Positions 17,765-26,868 of a DNA stretch of 64,000 bases are shown one piece after another. Both the position numbers and the translations under genes were made by a program. Every line of letters begins with the position of its first letter. Position 1 is the first letter of the stretch. The notes beneath the pieces are model-generated. The model ran no database searches and was not told the DNA's origin. It saw only the letters and a program-made list of their open reading frames with translations. Source of the DNA: Desulfofustis sp. PB-SRB1 (GTDB taxonomy: Bacteria > Desulfobacterota > Desulfobulbia > Desulfobulbales > Desulfocapsaceae); the NCBI GenBank assembly GCA_016722945.1, contig JAEQMT010000038.1, positions 372,001 to 436,000 of the forward strand. Direction: 5' to 3'.

Positions 17765-18334
17765 TTATTTCTCCGGCGGAAACCGGGCCAGGATGTCACC
17801 AACCGCGATGGTGAGATTTTTTCTCTGGGTCTGTTCATCGACATTTTCCCGCAGTTCACCTCTGCCGGCACCGCGCCATAGGATTGAGTTGTCGCGTGGA
17901 TCGAGAAAATCGAAGATGATGGTGCCCTGTTCATATTCCTGCTCGGCAATAACCCCTTGCTGCCGGTTCCAGTATGGATCACGATAGAGGGTGCCGTAGC
18001 CGTAGGTTGAGTAAAAATGGTTGATATTCTGGGTTCTTACTTTGCGATCAATGGCCCCGAACCATGCTACCAGAAAATCGGCCTGATCACGCCCTGTCTT
18101 GCTATAGCCTTTTGCCAGTAGATCCTGCTCCAGAGCGGCACGTACCGTGGTGCGAACAAATTCGTTGTTTACCCGCAGATCCTCGCTGGGATGGTCTTCG
18201 TCGCTGAACCAGGCGAAGGTCTTGAGACGGTCAAAATCCTCGTCCGGGTCGAACTGGCTTGCGGTCTGGATGGATGGTGTGGCGCAGCCGGCTAGTAGAA
18301 TCAACAGGCCGAGCAGTGCAATAATGGGTTTCAT
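17765..18334 (-). CDS. DUF4136-type lipoprotein
   Basis: 189 residues with a lipoprotein signal: MKPIIALLGLLILLAGC, with Cys as the lipidated residue. The mature part has DFDRLKTFAWFSDEDHP near the start and ends DILARFPPEK, the pattern of DUF4136 proteins, which are predicted envelope lipoproteins of unknown function. A good ribosome site (AGGAGGAAC) precedes the ATG. It stands alone downstream of tRNA-Asn. Confidence 0.85.
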   Translation of the reverse strand: MKPIIALLGLLILLAGCATPSIQTASQFDPDEDFDRLKTFAWFSDEDHPSEDLRVNNEFVRTTVRAALEQDLLAKGYSKTGRDQADFLVAWFGAIDRKVRTQNINHFYSTYGYGTLYRDPYWNRQQGVIAEQEYEQGTIIFDFLDPRDNSILWRGAGRGELRENVDEQTQRKNLTIAVGDILARFPPEK

Positions 18335-18411
18335 CTGTTCCTCCTTTGTGTGATTGCATCGTCAAGAGTCTGCCCTTCGGCTCACGGGATCTGTATTATC
18401 TTCCGGGTGCA

Positions 18412-19587
18412 CTACGTCTCTGCCTGCCCAGCCGCGATCCGGTTGCATATGGCGGCGGCCTCCACTATCTGTTCATCGCTCTGATAAAAATGAGGCGCCA
18501 GCCGCAGGTAGCCGCCACGCTCGCTGATAACGACCCCGGCGGCGCCAAGGTTTCTGACCATCTCTTTGCTCTCACCCGTGGTTGTCATGGAAACAATGCC
18601 GGAGCGGTGCGTATCATCAAACCGCTGCACCGCAAACAATGACGGATCAAGGTGGTTAAGAAACAGATCCTGTAGACGAAACACCTCGTCTCTTATATCT
18701 TCCATTGCGTAGCGGGTAAAGAGATCCTCGACAATGCTCACCAGGGCAGCGATATGGTCCCACGGCATGGTGGAATATTCAAACATCCGTCCATCGGTGA
18801 ACGGCTGCCAGTTCAGATCGAGATAGTCAGTCTGCTGCCGCATCATGGAGGGGCCGCCCAGCGGCGGGCTCAGCTTGTCCCGCAGGGCCTGACTGGTGTA
18901 CAGCACTCCTGAACCTTTCGGTCCCAGCAACCATTTCCAGCCGGAAGCGGCCACCGCACTGATCCCCATTTCTTCGGGATAGACGGGCAGACAGCCAAGG
19001 CTCTGGGCACAGTCGATGATCAGATCGATATCGCGCTCTTTGCAAAAGGCGCCCAGCGCAGCTAAATCGGCCGCAAACCCGCTGGCAAACTGGACATGGC
19101 TTAGCGCCACCACCCTGGTGCGCTCGGTGCACAACCGGGCAAGGTCATCCATATCCCAGCCGCTTGGTTTTTCGCCTGGAGCAAAACCGGGCGCCCGCGC
19201 TGTATCGGGCAGCAGATCGAGGATTACGCCGCGCTTGTGCTGCAGCAGCCAGGGATAGTGGTTGCTTGGATATTCATGCCGGTAGCTGATGATTCGATCA
19301 CCCGGGGCAAACGGATACCCCCAGGCGATCTGGTTCATGGCCTCGGCAGTGGTATGGGTGTAAGAGATATTGCCTGCCTCTGTTTTCAGAAGCGTACCGA
19401 ACCCCCGACGATACCGGGGCAACAGGGCGGCAAAAGAATCAAGAGCGGTCAATCCCAGATGAGCCATCTTCTCGTTGAATTCATGCATGGCATGGGCGGC
19501 ATCACGATAGAGCGGCGATACCGCACAGTGGCTGAGAAAGTATGAGGATCGCGTGGACGGGAACAGTTCGGTATCTTTATTGAACAT
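18412..19587 (-). CDS. aminotransferase class V (cysteine desulfurase-like) PLP enzyme
   Basis: 391 residues from the ATG at 19587; a longer frame adds 15 residues without similarity. Fold-type I PLP enzyme motifs are present: THTTAEAMNQIA, LIIDCAQSLGCLPV (the Asp that holds the pyridine nitrogen) and SGWKWLLGPKGSG near residue 217, where the Lys should bind PLP. Relatives are annotated as SufS-like, kynureninase-like or isopenicillin N epimerase-like. There is no Fe-S assembly gene nearby, so substrate cannot be assigned. It precedes nothing obvious on the minus strand; an acyltransferase fusion lies 63 bp upstream. Confidence 0.8.
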   Translation of the reverse strand: MFNKDTELFPSTRSSYFLSHCAVSPLYRDAAHAMHEFNEKMAHLGLTALDSFAALLPRYRRGFGTLLKTEAGNISYTHTTAEAMNQIAWGYPFAPGDRIISYRHEYPSNHYPWLLQHKRGVILDLLPDTARAPGFAPGEKPSGWDMDDLARLCTERTRVVALSHVQFASGFAADLAALGAFCKERDIDLIIDCAQSLGCLPVYPEEMGISAVAASGWKWLLGPKGSGVLYTSQALRDKLSPPLGGPSMMRQQTDYLDLNWQPFTDGRMFEYSTMPWDHIAALVSIVEDLFTRYAMEDIRDEVFRLQDLFLNHLDPSLFAVQRFDDTHRSGIVSMTTTGESKEMVRNLGAAGVVISERGGYLRLAPHFYQSDEQIVEAAAICNRIAAGQAET

Positions 19588-19650
19588 GGGTGCCTTGAGA
19601 GTTTTTTCACTTTGAGTTGGGTTGCTTGACAACCATAATAACGGTGAGGT

Positions 19651-21813
19651 TCAGGCGCGAGCCCGGTCAGTGATAAATGAGGCTATCACCTGGCACGGCC
19701 GGGCCGAGTCTGGGCCGTATATAATGGAGTGCCTTGTCCCGCCGGCCATGAAAAATTCCTTATCCGGTGAACCGATACGGGCAAAGACCTGACGTGCACC
19801 GTTCGGGTCGATAACCTGATCATTCTCTGTACCCATCACCAATACCGGGATGTCCACCTTTGGCTGAGAGCTTTTGCCGGCCGCCAGCAGTTGTTCTACC
19901 TGAGTGACGCCGGCCACCGGGTTTTGATAAAAATTGATGGTGGGGTTTTCCGGTTCAAACTCGACGAACTCGTAGTTCCGGGAGTTTTTCCGCCACCGAA
20001 CCAGGATCTGATGCCAACGCGGCTGAGGCGGCATGAACCGCGGCGAGTAGTGAGCAAGCTCGGCGGGCGGACAAATTGCCACCACCCCCGCCACCGGCCG
20101 GGATAAGGCGGCGGCAACCTCCAGCGCCAGCACCCCGGAGGCGGAAAAACCCACCAGGAAGAGCTGCCGACACACCATAGTGAGCAGCACAATGCCGCGT
20201 TCCACCGCTTCGCGCCACTGGCGCCAGGTGGTGGCCGCCAGCGCATGGGGCGAGACGCCATGGCCGGGCAGCCGGATGCAGTAGCTCCATATCCCGGCCT
20301 TGCTCAGGATGCGGGCACAATCAACCATCTCTTCCGGGGTGGCGAGATAGCTGTGGATAAGCAGGACCCCCACCCGGCGTGGTCCACCGAAACGTAGCCG
20401 CGGTCTTGCCGCCCGCGGAGAAATTGCCGGCTTCGTTTCATACGCCGCCCGCTCCTGGTGCAGCAGTTTCAGCTCGCAAAGGTAGAGATAGCGGGCAATC
20501 AGCAGGCGCAGCAACCACGACGGGGTGCGGGCGATACGACGCAGGCATCCGCGCAGGGAATGAAGCGGCTCGATCTCGTTGGCCATCACCAGGGCGGGAT
20601 TGCGACTCCGCATTTCATGATAGGATAAATCCGGCTGCCATAAGGATGGCTCCTTGTGAATAACCCCATCGGTTTCGGTGATGCAGCCGCTGTCCAGAAC
20701 CGTTTGAAAAAATCGACTTCCCTTGCCGTACCGGTCATCGGTGAGCAGGTGAATCTGACTTTTGTGCAGATTGTGATGCAGGTTTTTCACCACCCCGTCA
20801 TTGCCGCGCACCTGCTCCGCCGCCCAGAATACCCGTAACGCCAGATCGTAACGGGTGAGATGGTGGGAACGACTGTTTTTGAGAAAGGTGGCAAAGAGAT
20901 GATCGTGATTGAGTGTGGTCATGGCGTAGATTCTTGCCATGCAGGTGTGCATGATATCTTTTGCCTTGGCCTGCAGCACCTTCCGCACCGGCGGATCTTC
21001 GTCAAATGCGGGGGCAAATGGGGCGGCCAGCACGGACTGCAGGATGGGGTGATCCAACTGGTTGGCCATATCGATGGGCTTGCCTATATCGATATCGATA
21101 TCGACTCCGGAAAGCAGCATGGTGCCCTCGGTCATCAATTCCTCCCGCATCCGCTCTGACGGCTCCTTCACATATCGTGAGACAAGCGCGGAAAGCGCGT
21201 TGTCACGTGTGCGAATGGGATAGTAGGTGAGGTTGAGCGGCACGATTTTAACGCTTTCCGAACTCAGCGTTTCATCGCTTTGCAGGTGTTGAGCCACCGG
21301 TAGCGGCGCCTCCAGGTTACCTTCACGGCGCCCGGCAAAGCGACGCAATATCTCGGCGCGCAGGGCGAGTACGGCGGCGCCGGTATGGGGAGCACGGGCG
21401 TCGGCGCCGCTGCCGACAACAAATTGTTTGCCGTCGACCAGTTTTTTATCCTTGACCATGCGGCCTTCGGGAAAGATGATCCAGTGCGCCTGATCGCTGA
21501 GCAGGGTATTGATGATGAGCTGGTCGCGTTGCGGATCCCTGGTGGAGACTACTCCCATCATCTCGAAATAACTCTTCAAACCACCCACGAACAGGTCTGC
21601 CGCGGCCAGCGACCAGATCTGCTTTTTGGTCAATTGATAGAGGTAATAGGGCAGCAGCAGGGTCTCCAGCCGGGTGAAGTGATTGGCCGCAAAAATGATG
21701 GGCCCGGACGGAATCTCCTGGGTGTTATGAAATTGCGCCTTCGCCTTGATCAGGCGCGAAACGGCGGAGATGGCAAGCTCGGTGGTGAGATACGCGATGC
21801 GATTCATGGGCAC
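19651..21813 (-). CDS. PlsC-like acyltransferase fused to alpha/beta hydrolase
   Basis: 720 residues. The N-terminal domain has ANHFTRLETLLLP near residue 41 and IIFPEGRMVKD near 114, matching the NHx4(D/E) and FPEGxR motifs of glycerolipid acyltransferases, with E replacing the common D. The C-terminal domain starts RVGVLLIHSYLATPEEM. Its nucleophile elbow GFSASG is near 557, its acid in VMGTENDQVIDP near 661 and its His in GGTRHSIIYG near 689, so the catalytic triad is complete. This suggests a two-step lipid remodelling enzyme at the inner membrane. The middle region (about 250-440) is unassigned. Confidence 0.85.
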   Translation of the reverse strand: MPMNRIAYLTTELAISAVSRLIKAKAQFHNTQEIPSGPIIFAANHFTRLETLLLPYYLYQLTKKQIWSLAAADLFVGGLKSYFEMMGVVSTRDPQRDQLIINTLLSDQAHWIIFPEGRMVKDKKLVDGKQFVVGSGADARAPHTGAAVLALRAEILRRFAGRREGNLEAPLPVAQHLQSDETLSSESVKIVPLNLTYYPIRTRDNALSALVSRYVKEPSERMREELMTEGTMLLSGVDIDIDIGKPIDMANQLDHPILQSVLAAPFAPAFDEDPPVRKVLQAKAKDIMHTCMARIYAMTTLNHDHLFATFLKNSRSHHLTRYDLALRVFWAAEQVRGNDGVVKNLHHNLHKSQIHLLTDDRYGKGSRFFQTVLDSGCITETDGVIHKEPSLWQPDLSYHEMRSRNPALVMANEIEPLHSLRGCLRRIARTPSWLLRLLIARYLYLCELKLLHQERAAYETKPAISPRAARPRLRFGGPRRVGVLLIHSYLATPEEMVDCARILSKAGIWSYCIRLPGHGVSPHALAATTWRQWREAVERGIVLLTMVCRQLFLVGFSASGVLALEVAAALSRPVAGVVAICPPAELAHYSPRFMPPQPRWHQILVRWRKNSRNYEFVEFEPENPTINFYQNPVAGVTQVEQLLAAGKSSQPKVDIPVLVMGTENDQVIDPNGARQVFARIGSPDKEFFMAGGTRHSIIYGPDSARPCQVIASFITDRARA

Positions 21814-21952
21814 TATCTAACCGAAGATCAACCTCACTAAAGGGGTACGTTATGCATACCATACCGGCCGCCATCCCGCATCCGTTTGTCTGGTTGTGTG
21901 GGAAAGGCCCCTTTTGGATCATGGAGGAATTGATTCAGCACCCATAGGTTAA

Positions 21953-22190
21953 TACAATTACTGCATTCCCGCTGAAACCTGCCCTTAGATAGGGTAATCG
22001 AGGGCGGGCATGATATCAGCAGGCAATTTTGAGTTTTTTTATGCCTGCATCAATCGAAATGAACTCGTAAAAACCTTGAATTTGCTTGCTAACGTCATTC
22101 CCGTGAAAGCGGGAATCCAGTAATTTCAGATGATTATAGATTACGGTTCAACTCCACAATGACCGTAATTGGGGTTTTTACCAAGCCATC
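21953..22190. repeat. intergenic MITE-like repeats (copy A and partial copy)
   Basis: 22059-22190 is a copy of a roughly 130-bp repeat with ends resembling CTCGTAAAAACC and its complement, and a central hairpin TCATTCCCG..GCGGGAA. It is closely related to 47894-48026. 21953-22052 resembles the second half of 33655-33816 (GATTCCCGCTG-type sequence, GAGGGCGGG, CAATTTTGAG). No gene is seen in this 450-bp gap. Confidence 0.7.
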
Positions 22191-22274
22191 AGTCAAGGTT
22201 CTTGCAAATGTTCGTGACTGTAGAGACACTTATTGGCTACAATGAGCACTCCTTGAAACTAGTTGCCACCGATC

Positions 22275-23084
22275 ATGGTTTTTCCTCGCCGTCCCCGCAC
22301 CCCAGCCATGTATGGCTATCTGCTCAGCATCGTTCTGGTGCCGCTGTATGTGTCGATGTTTCCGGTCTGGAAGCTGCTCAGCGTTCATCTCAGCGACGCC
22401 ATGCTTACCCTGCTGCCCATCGGCGTCAGCGTAATCGGGCTGGCCGGCGCACTCTGCTGGTATCAGACCCGGCGTCTGAAGATAAAGGATATGGGCAATT
22501 CGACCGTCATTACCGGCCTTGTGCTCTGTGTCTGCGCCCTGCTCCTGCCCGATCCTCACTATCCGGCAAAGCGCATCCACGTGGCGGAGTATATGCTGCT
22601 TTCACTGGTGGTAAACTGGGCCATGTCGCACCACTTGCAGGGCCGCTCCCTGTTGTTCAGCGGCGCCTACTTTGCCTCCCTGCTGGGCGTCCACGACGAA
22701 ATGCTGCAGGGCATGGTCGATTCGCGAACATTTGGCCTGCGTGATATTGGCGTCAATGCGCTGGCGGCGGCAGGCGGTGCATTGATCTGGTATGGCCTGC
22801 GTCTGTTTCAGCGACCGGGCGTGCCGCATCTTCCACTATCGGGGATTACCCGATGGTATCTGCTCTGGCTGGGTATCGGTGTCGCCGCTCTGATATGGCC
22901 GCTCTTTTTTTACAAGTCATTGACCCTGCCCCTGTGGCCGGTCATGCCTCTGCTGGCCGCTCTGGTGCTGTACTTCCTGCTGCCCCGCCCGCACCATCAC
23001 GGCGTTGGCGCGATAAGTTGGGCGGCATTGACACTTGCCCTCTATCCGCTGTTCAGCACTATGGCGCGGATTGTTTTTTATTGA
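22275..23084 (+). CDS. VanZ-like integral membrane protein
   Basis: About 269 residues from the ATG at 22275 (a TTG at 22263 is less likely). Six or more hydrophobic helices. The segment KRIHVAEYMLLSLVV, followed by LGVHDEMLQGMVDSRTFGLR and DIGVNALAAAGGALI, matches the VanZ-like pattern (acidic pair before a QG, then D..N..G). Family members are membrane proteins of uncertain function. It precedes a short anchored protein and the Mla operon on the same strand. Confidence 0.7.
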   Translation: MVFPRRPRTPAMYGYLLSIVLVPLYVSMFPVWKLLSVHLSDAMLTLLPIGVSVIGLAGALCWYQTRRLKIKDMGNSTVITGLVLCVCALLLPDPHYPAKRIHVAEYMLLSLVVNWAMSHHLQGRSLLFSGAYFASLLGVHDEMLQGMVDSRTFGLRDIGVNALAAAGGALIWYGLRLFQRPGVPHLPLSGITRWYLLWLGIGVAALIWPLFFYKSLTLPLWPVMPLLAALVLYFLLPRPHHHGVGAISWAALTLALYPLFSTMARIVFY

Positions 23085-23132
23085 GTTATATATTTTCGGA
23101 TATAGGCATTAAAAAGTATAGGTACATCAAAT

Positions 23133-23477
23133 ATGACTATGAAACCTGCCATGAAGCTTGGTATTTCGGTGTTTGTCATCGTAGCCTCGTCGCTATTGTG
23201 GCTGCGCGGCTGGTCTGATTCGCTGGTGCGTTTTCCCGAGCGACGTGACGAGGCTATCTTTCGCCAGAATGTCGCCCACGAAAGCAGCCCTGACTACCAG
23301 GCCGAGCGTGTTTTGGCCGAGGCGTACTGGCGCCGCTACCCCGATGTGGCCGAGGATGGCTATTTTGGCAAAACCGGCCCCTACGGCAGCCTCGGCGCCC
23401 GCAAACATTTTACCCTGCACGGCAAGCGAGAGGGGAGAATCTGGGATGAGACCTCATCGCCAGAGCAGAATAAATGA
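23133..23477 (+). CDS. small membrane-anchored hypothetical protein
   Basis: About 114 residues with an N-terminal hydrophobic segment (LGISVFVIVASSLLWLRGW), probably an uncleaved anchor, and a polar C-terminal domain with YWRRYPDVAEDGYFGKTGPY and an ARKHFTLHGKREGRIW end. The latter resembles short repeats found in secreted calcium- or sugar-related proteins, but I cannot name the family. It ends 7 bp before the next gene. Confidence 0.6.
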   Translation: MTMKPAMKLGISVFVIVASSLLWLRGWSDSLVRFPERRDEAIFRQNVAHESSPDYQAERVLAEAYWRRYPDVAEDGYFGKTGPYGSLGARKHFTLHGKREGRIWDETSSPEQNK

Positions 23478-23484
23478 TTTCACC

Positions 23485-23940
23485 ATGACTCCGGAGCAGA
23501 TCATAGCAGCGTTGTGTAACGATTTTTCCGGGGTTGCAGCAAAACCAAGCTGGGGGGAAACGGCCCTGTTTTACAATCCTGGTGCGCTCCTTGCAAACGG
23601 CGTTTACTTCGTAACGCTCAAGGAAAAAGACGGCCCCTACGATAAGACATCGCACCTTGACCGTGCGCTGGTATTCCGACTTGCCATCGGCCTTACCCCA
23701 CCCACCTATACTGAGCTGTTCGGCCCAAGACCGGCCCGCCCGCCGAAAGGAGGCGTTGTCGCCACCGGCCATGACTTCTCTCAACTGAATACATTGATGC
23801 CGCACCCGGTCTACGGATGGATGGGGTGGGCGCAAATTCTCAATCCCAGCCGGGCTCAATTTACCCATATCCTCCCGCTGATCAAGGAAGCGTATAATCT
23901 GGCCGCCTCTAAATTTAACAAAAGGGTCGGACATAGATGA
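23485..23940 (+). CDS. DUF6194-like protein
   Basis: 151 residues from MTPEQIIAALCNDFSGV. Conserved blocks are TALFYNPGALLANGVYFVTL, KEKDGPYDKTSHLD and NTLMPHPVYGWMGWAQILNP. This matches the DUF6194 type, small soluble proteins of unknown function. Its stop overlaps the start of the Mla-type permease by 4 bp (ATGA), so it is coupled to that operon, which is not a usual partner that I know. Confidence 0.65.
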   Translation: MTPEQIIAALCNDFSGVAAKPSWGETALFYNPGALLANGVYFVTLKEKDGPYDKTSHLDRALVFRLAIGLTPPTYTELFGPRPARPPKGGVVATGHDFSQLNTLMPHPVYGWMGWAQILNPSRAQFTHILPLIKEAYNLAASKFNKRVGHR

Positions 23941-25064
23941 GCACAAATGCAGGCTTTCTCAGCGCCATGCAAAAAGGTGACACCGTGGTGGTAAACGCTA
24001 CAGGGCAGTGGACGCTTGCTAACGGAAGGACGCTTGCCAAGGCCATCGATACCTTTTCCTGTGAAAATGCGGCCCGCATTGAATTCAACTTTCAGGCAGT
24101 ACAGATAATGGATACCGCCGGGGCGTTGCTTGCCAGGCAACTGATTGGACGGCTGGCTCACTCCACCCCCCATACGGTCATCACCAATCCTGCCATTGAA
24201 CAGATTTTCAAAACCCTGGAACGGCATCAAAACCTGGATGTGGCACTTCCGCAAAAAAGTCCGTTCCTGATCGAAAAGCTCACCCATATCGGCAAGGCCA
24301 CCGTCGATGCCATTGTTCTGGTTGCCTGCTTTGTCGTCTTTATCGGAGAAATTACCAGCCGTTTACTGGTAGCCCTGATCAAGCCGGCCCGATTCAGGCT
24401 GGGCCAGACCGCCACCCAGATCGAGCTGAGCGGCTTCAATGCGATCCCCATCATTTCACTGATTTCGTTTCTGATCGGCATCGTCGTGGCTTACCAGGGA
24501 GCGTTGCAGTTGGGTAAGCTCGGCGCCGATATCTACACGGTTGACCTGCTGGCCGTCACCATCCTGCGGGAAATGGGGGTCTTGCTTGCCGCCGTGGTGA
24601 TTGCCGGACGTTCCGGCTCTACCTTCGCGGCTGAAATCGGCTCCATGAAGCTGCGTCAGGAGATTGATGCCATGCGCACCATCGGCATGGATCCCATTGA
24701 ACTTTTGGTGCTTCCCCGGGTGCTCGGCCTGGTTATCTCACTGCCTATTCTTACCCTGTTCGCCAATTTCTTCGGAGTGCTCGGCGGCGGTGTCATGCTC
24801 TGGCTCAGCATGGACATGTCCGCTGCGTTTTTCGTCAACCAGTTTATCAGCGGCCTGCCCCCCTGGGCATTCTGGGTCGGCATGATCAAGGCGCCGGTGT
24901 TTGCCGCCATCATCGCCGTGATCGGCTGCTACGAGGGCATGCAGGTGCGGGGCAATTCCGAGTCTCTGGGCAAACACACCACCCGAGCGGTTGTGGAGTC
25001 GATTTTCCTCATTATTGTCTTTGATGCACTGTTCTCGATATTTTTCGGCATTGTGGGCATCTGA
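23937..25064 (+). CDS. mlaE: MlaE-type ABC permease with N-terminal STAS domain
   Basis: 375 residues. The first 100 form a STAS-like domain (the MlaB role in E. coli) with IEFNFQAVQIMDTAGALLAR. From about residue 115 the MlaE permease follows, with typical DIYTVDLLAVTILREMGVLL, AGRSGSTFAAEIGSMKLRQE and IDAMRTIGMDPIELL. It acts in the inner membrane, moving phospholipids between membranes together with the next three genes. The gene overlaps both neighbours by 1-4 bp, so all are co-translated. Confidence 0.93.
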   Translation: MSTNAGFLSAMQKGDTVVVNATGQWTLANGRTLAKAIDTFSCENAARIEFNFQAVQIMDTAGALLARQLIGRLAHSTPHTVITNPAIEQIFKTLERHQNLDVALPQKSPFLIEKLTHIGKATVDAIVLVACFVVFIGEITSRLLVALIKPARFRLGQTATQIELSGFNAIPIISLISFLIGIVVAYQGALQLGKLGADIYTVDLLAVTILREMGVLLAAVVIAGRSGSTFAAEIGSMKLRQEIDAMRTIGMDPIELLVLPRVLGLVISLPILTLFANFFGVLGGGVMLWLSMDMSAAFFVNQFISGLPPWAFWVGMIKAPVFAAIIAVIGCYEGMQVRGNSESLGKHTTRAVVESIFLIIVFDALFSIFFGIVGI

Positions 25065-25879
25065 TGAGCACGGAAAACACTCAGGCAGTCACTATCACGG
25101 ATGTAGGGATCACCTTTGGCGAGACACCCGTACACGAGGGTTTGAGCCTTGGTGTCGCAAATGGTGAAATCTTGTCGGTGGTCGGCGCATCCGGCACCGG
25201 AAAATCGGTACTGCTTCAGGCAATCGTCGGCCTGATCAAACCGCAACGGGGCAGCATTTCGATTTTTGGACAAAATATCTGCGCCATGTCCCGCCGGGAA
25301 TCTGTGGGCATTCGCAGACGCTGTGGAGTTCTTTTCCAGGATGGGGCACTTTTTTCATCGTTGACCGTCTGTGAAAACATCCAGACGCCACTGCACGAAC
25401 ACTACCGTCTTCCGGCCCGTCTGTCCGAAGATATCGCCGCGTTGAAACTGGCCATGGTCGGCCTTGACGGCGCCGTTGGCGACAAGTATCCATCCGAGTT
25501 GTCCGGCGGGATGCGCAAACGGGCGGGATTGGCACGCGCCCTGGCGCTTGACCCGGAACTGCTGTTTCTCGACGAACCCACCGCCGGACTGGATCCCATC
25601 GGGGCGGCGGCCTTTGACGAGCTCATTCTGGAGATGCAGCGCAACCTGGGGCTCACCGTTTTTATGGTTACTCACGACCTCGACAGTATCTACTCGGTGA
25701 GCAATCGCGTCGCCGTATTGGGGGAACGACGGGTGCTGGTCGCCGGCACCCTGCCGGAGGTGAGCAGTTTCGCTCATCCATGGGTGCAGCAGTATTTCCA
25801 CGGATCACGGGCGTCAAGCAGAAGGGTGCGCACCAACCACCACAATTCATCAGACACAAACCCTGAAACCAGCTCATGA
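25064..25879 (+). CDS. mlaF: MlaF-type ABC transporter ATP-binding protein
   Basis: 271 residues. Walker A GASGTGKSVLL near residue 44, Q-loop VLFQDGALF, signature LSGGMRKRAGLARAL near 147, and Walker B LLFLDEPTAGLDP near 167, followed by the H-loop VTHDLDS. The LSGGM(R/K)KR form is typical of Mla/Tgd-type ATPases. It energises the MlaE permease. The start shares its first base with the mlaE stop and the stop overlaps mlaD by 4 bp. Confidence 0.95.
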   Translation: MSTENTQAVTITDVGITFGETPVHEGLSLGVANGEILSVVGASGTGKSVLLQAIVGLIKPQRGSISIFGQNICAMSRRESVGIRRRCGVLFQDGALFSSLTVCENIQTPLHEHYRLPARLSEDIAALKLAMVGLDGAVGDKYPSELSGGMRKRAGLARALALDPELLFLDEPTAGLDPIGAAAFDELILEMQRNLGLTVFMVTHDLDSIYSVSNRVAVLGERRVLVAGTLPEVSSFAHPWVQQYFHGSRASSRRVRTNHHNSSDTNPETSS

Positions 25880-26859
25880 ATGCGCGAGGCGCCCATTTTT
25901 TTATCGGACTGTTTGTGGTGGCCGGCGTCGTCTCAATCTTTGCCGCCGGCCTCTGGCTTGCCGGCGCGGATCGGTCTGAGGAAACGATTCTCTATGAAAT
26001 ACGTTTTGAAGGCTCAGTTTCCGGTTTGAGCGTCGGCAGCCGGGTCAGCTACCGGGGCATTCGTATCGGTTCAGTCACCGGGATCGGGATCAAGGCCGAC
26101 AACCCGCAAATCGTGCAGATATTTATCAGCGTTTTCCGGCAGTTCGCCCTGCGTACCGGTGATGTTGCCTCACTGGGGCTGGAAGGGATCACCGGCAACG
26201 CATATATCGCCATCGAAGGAGCGGTGCCGGGAAGCACGCCTGTCGAAACCACCGCCGACAGACCGGGCCTGATTCCATCCAGACCGTCTGAACTCGAGCA
26301 GCTTGCCCAGGGCGTTCCGGAACTGGTCACCCAGATCAACGCTCTGGTGAATCGGGCCGGAGCGCTGCTCACCCAGGAAAATCGGCGGCAGATAACTGAG
26401 ACCATCGCCAATATCAATACCATCACCACCACCCTTGCCGCCGACCGCGACAATCTCTCCGCGGCAATCATCGGCGTCAACGAGGCGGCGGCTGAAGTGG
26501 TGCACCTCTCCACCAGGTTTCAGGAACTTACCGACAGACTGGTACCGGTCATCGATGATGTAGGGGTGACGGCAGCCAGCGCCCGCGTCGTCTTTCGCGA
26601 CGATACACCAGCACTGCTGCGGGAGTGGCGGTTGGCGGCGGCATCGCTGACTAAGCTCACCGAAACCGCGCACACCATGGTGACGGCGAATAAGGAATCA
26701 CTGGGCTATTTTTCCAATGAGGGACTGTTTGAGTTTACCCTGTTTATCCAGGAGGCGCGGCTTCTTATTGCCAGTATCACTCGCGTCGTCGATCAGCTTG
26801 AAGCATCAGGTGCACGGTTTCTGCTGGATCGGCAGCATCCAGAAATAGATCCCAACTAA
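25876..26859 (+). CDS. mlaD: MlaD-type MCE lipid-binding protein
   Basis: 327 residues. N-terminal anchor FFIGLFVVAGVVSIFAAGLW, then an MCE domain at about 40-120 (YEIRFEGSVSGLSVGSRVSY, RGIRIGSVTGIGI, LGLEGITGNAYIAIEG), then a long helical C-terminal region. MCE proteins form periplasmic hexameric rings that carry lipids between permease and outer membrane. It is longer than E. coli MlaD (183 residues), as in many other bacteria, and may build a longer needle. Confidence 0.93.
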   Translation: MNARGAHFFIGLFVVAGVVSIFAAGLWLAGADRSEETILYEIRFEGSVSGLSVGSRVSYRGIRIGSVTGIGIKADNPQIVQIFISVFRQFALRTGDVASLGLEGITGNAYIAIEGAVPGSTPVETTADRPGLIPSRPSELEQLAQGVPELVTQINALVNRAGALLTQENRRQITETIANINTITTTLAADRDNLSAAIIGVNEAAAEVVHLSTRFQELTDRLVPVIDDVGVTAASARVVFRDDTPALLREWRLAAASLTKLTETAHTMVTANKESLGYFSNEGLFEFTLFIQEARLLIASITRVVDQLEASGARFLLDRQHPEIDPN

Positions 26860-26868
26860 GTGACACCT

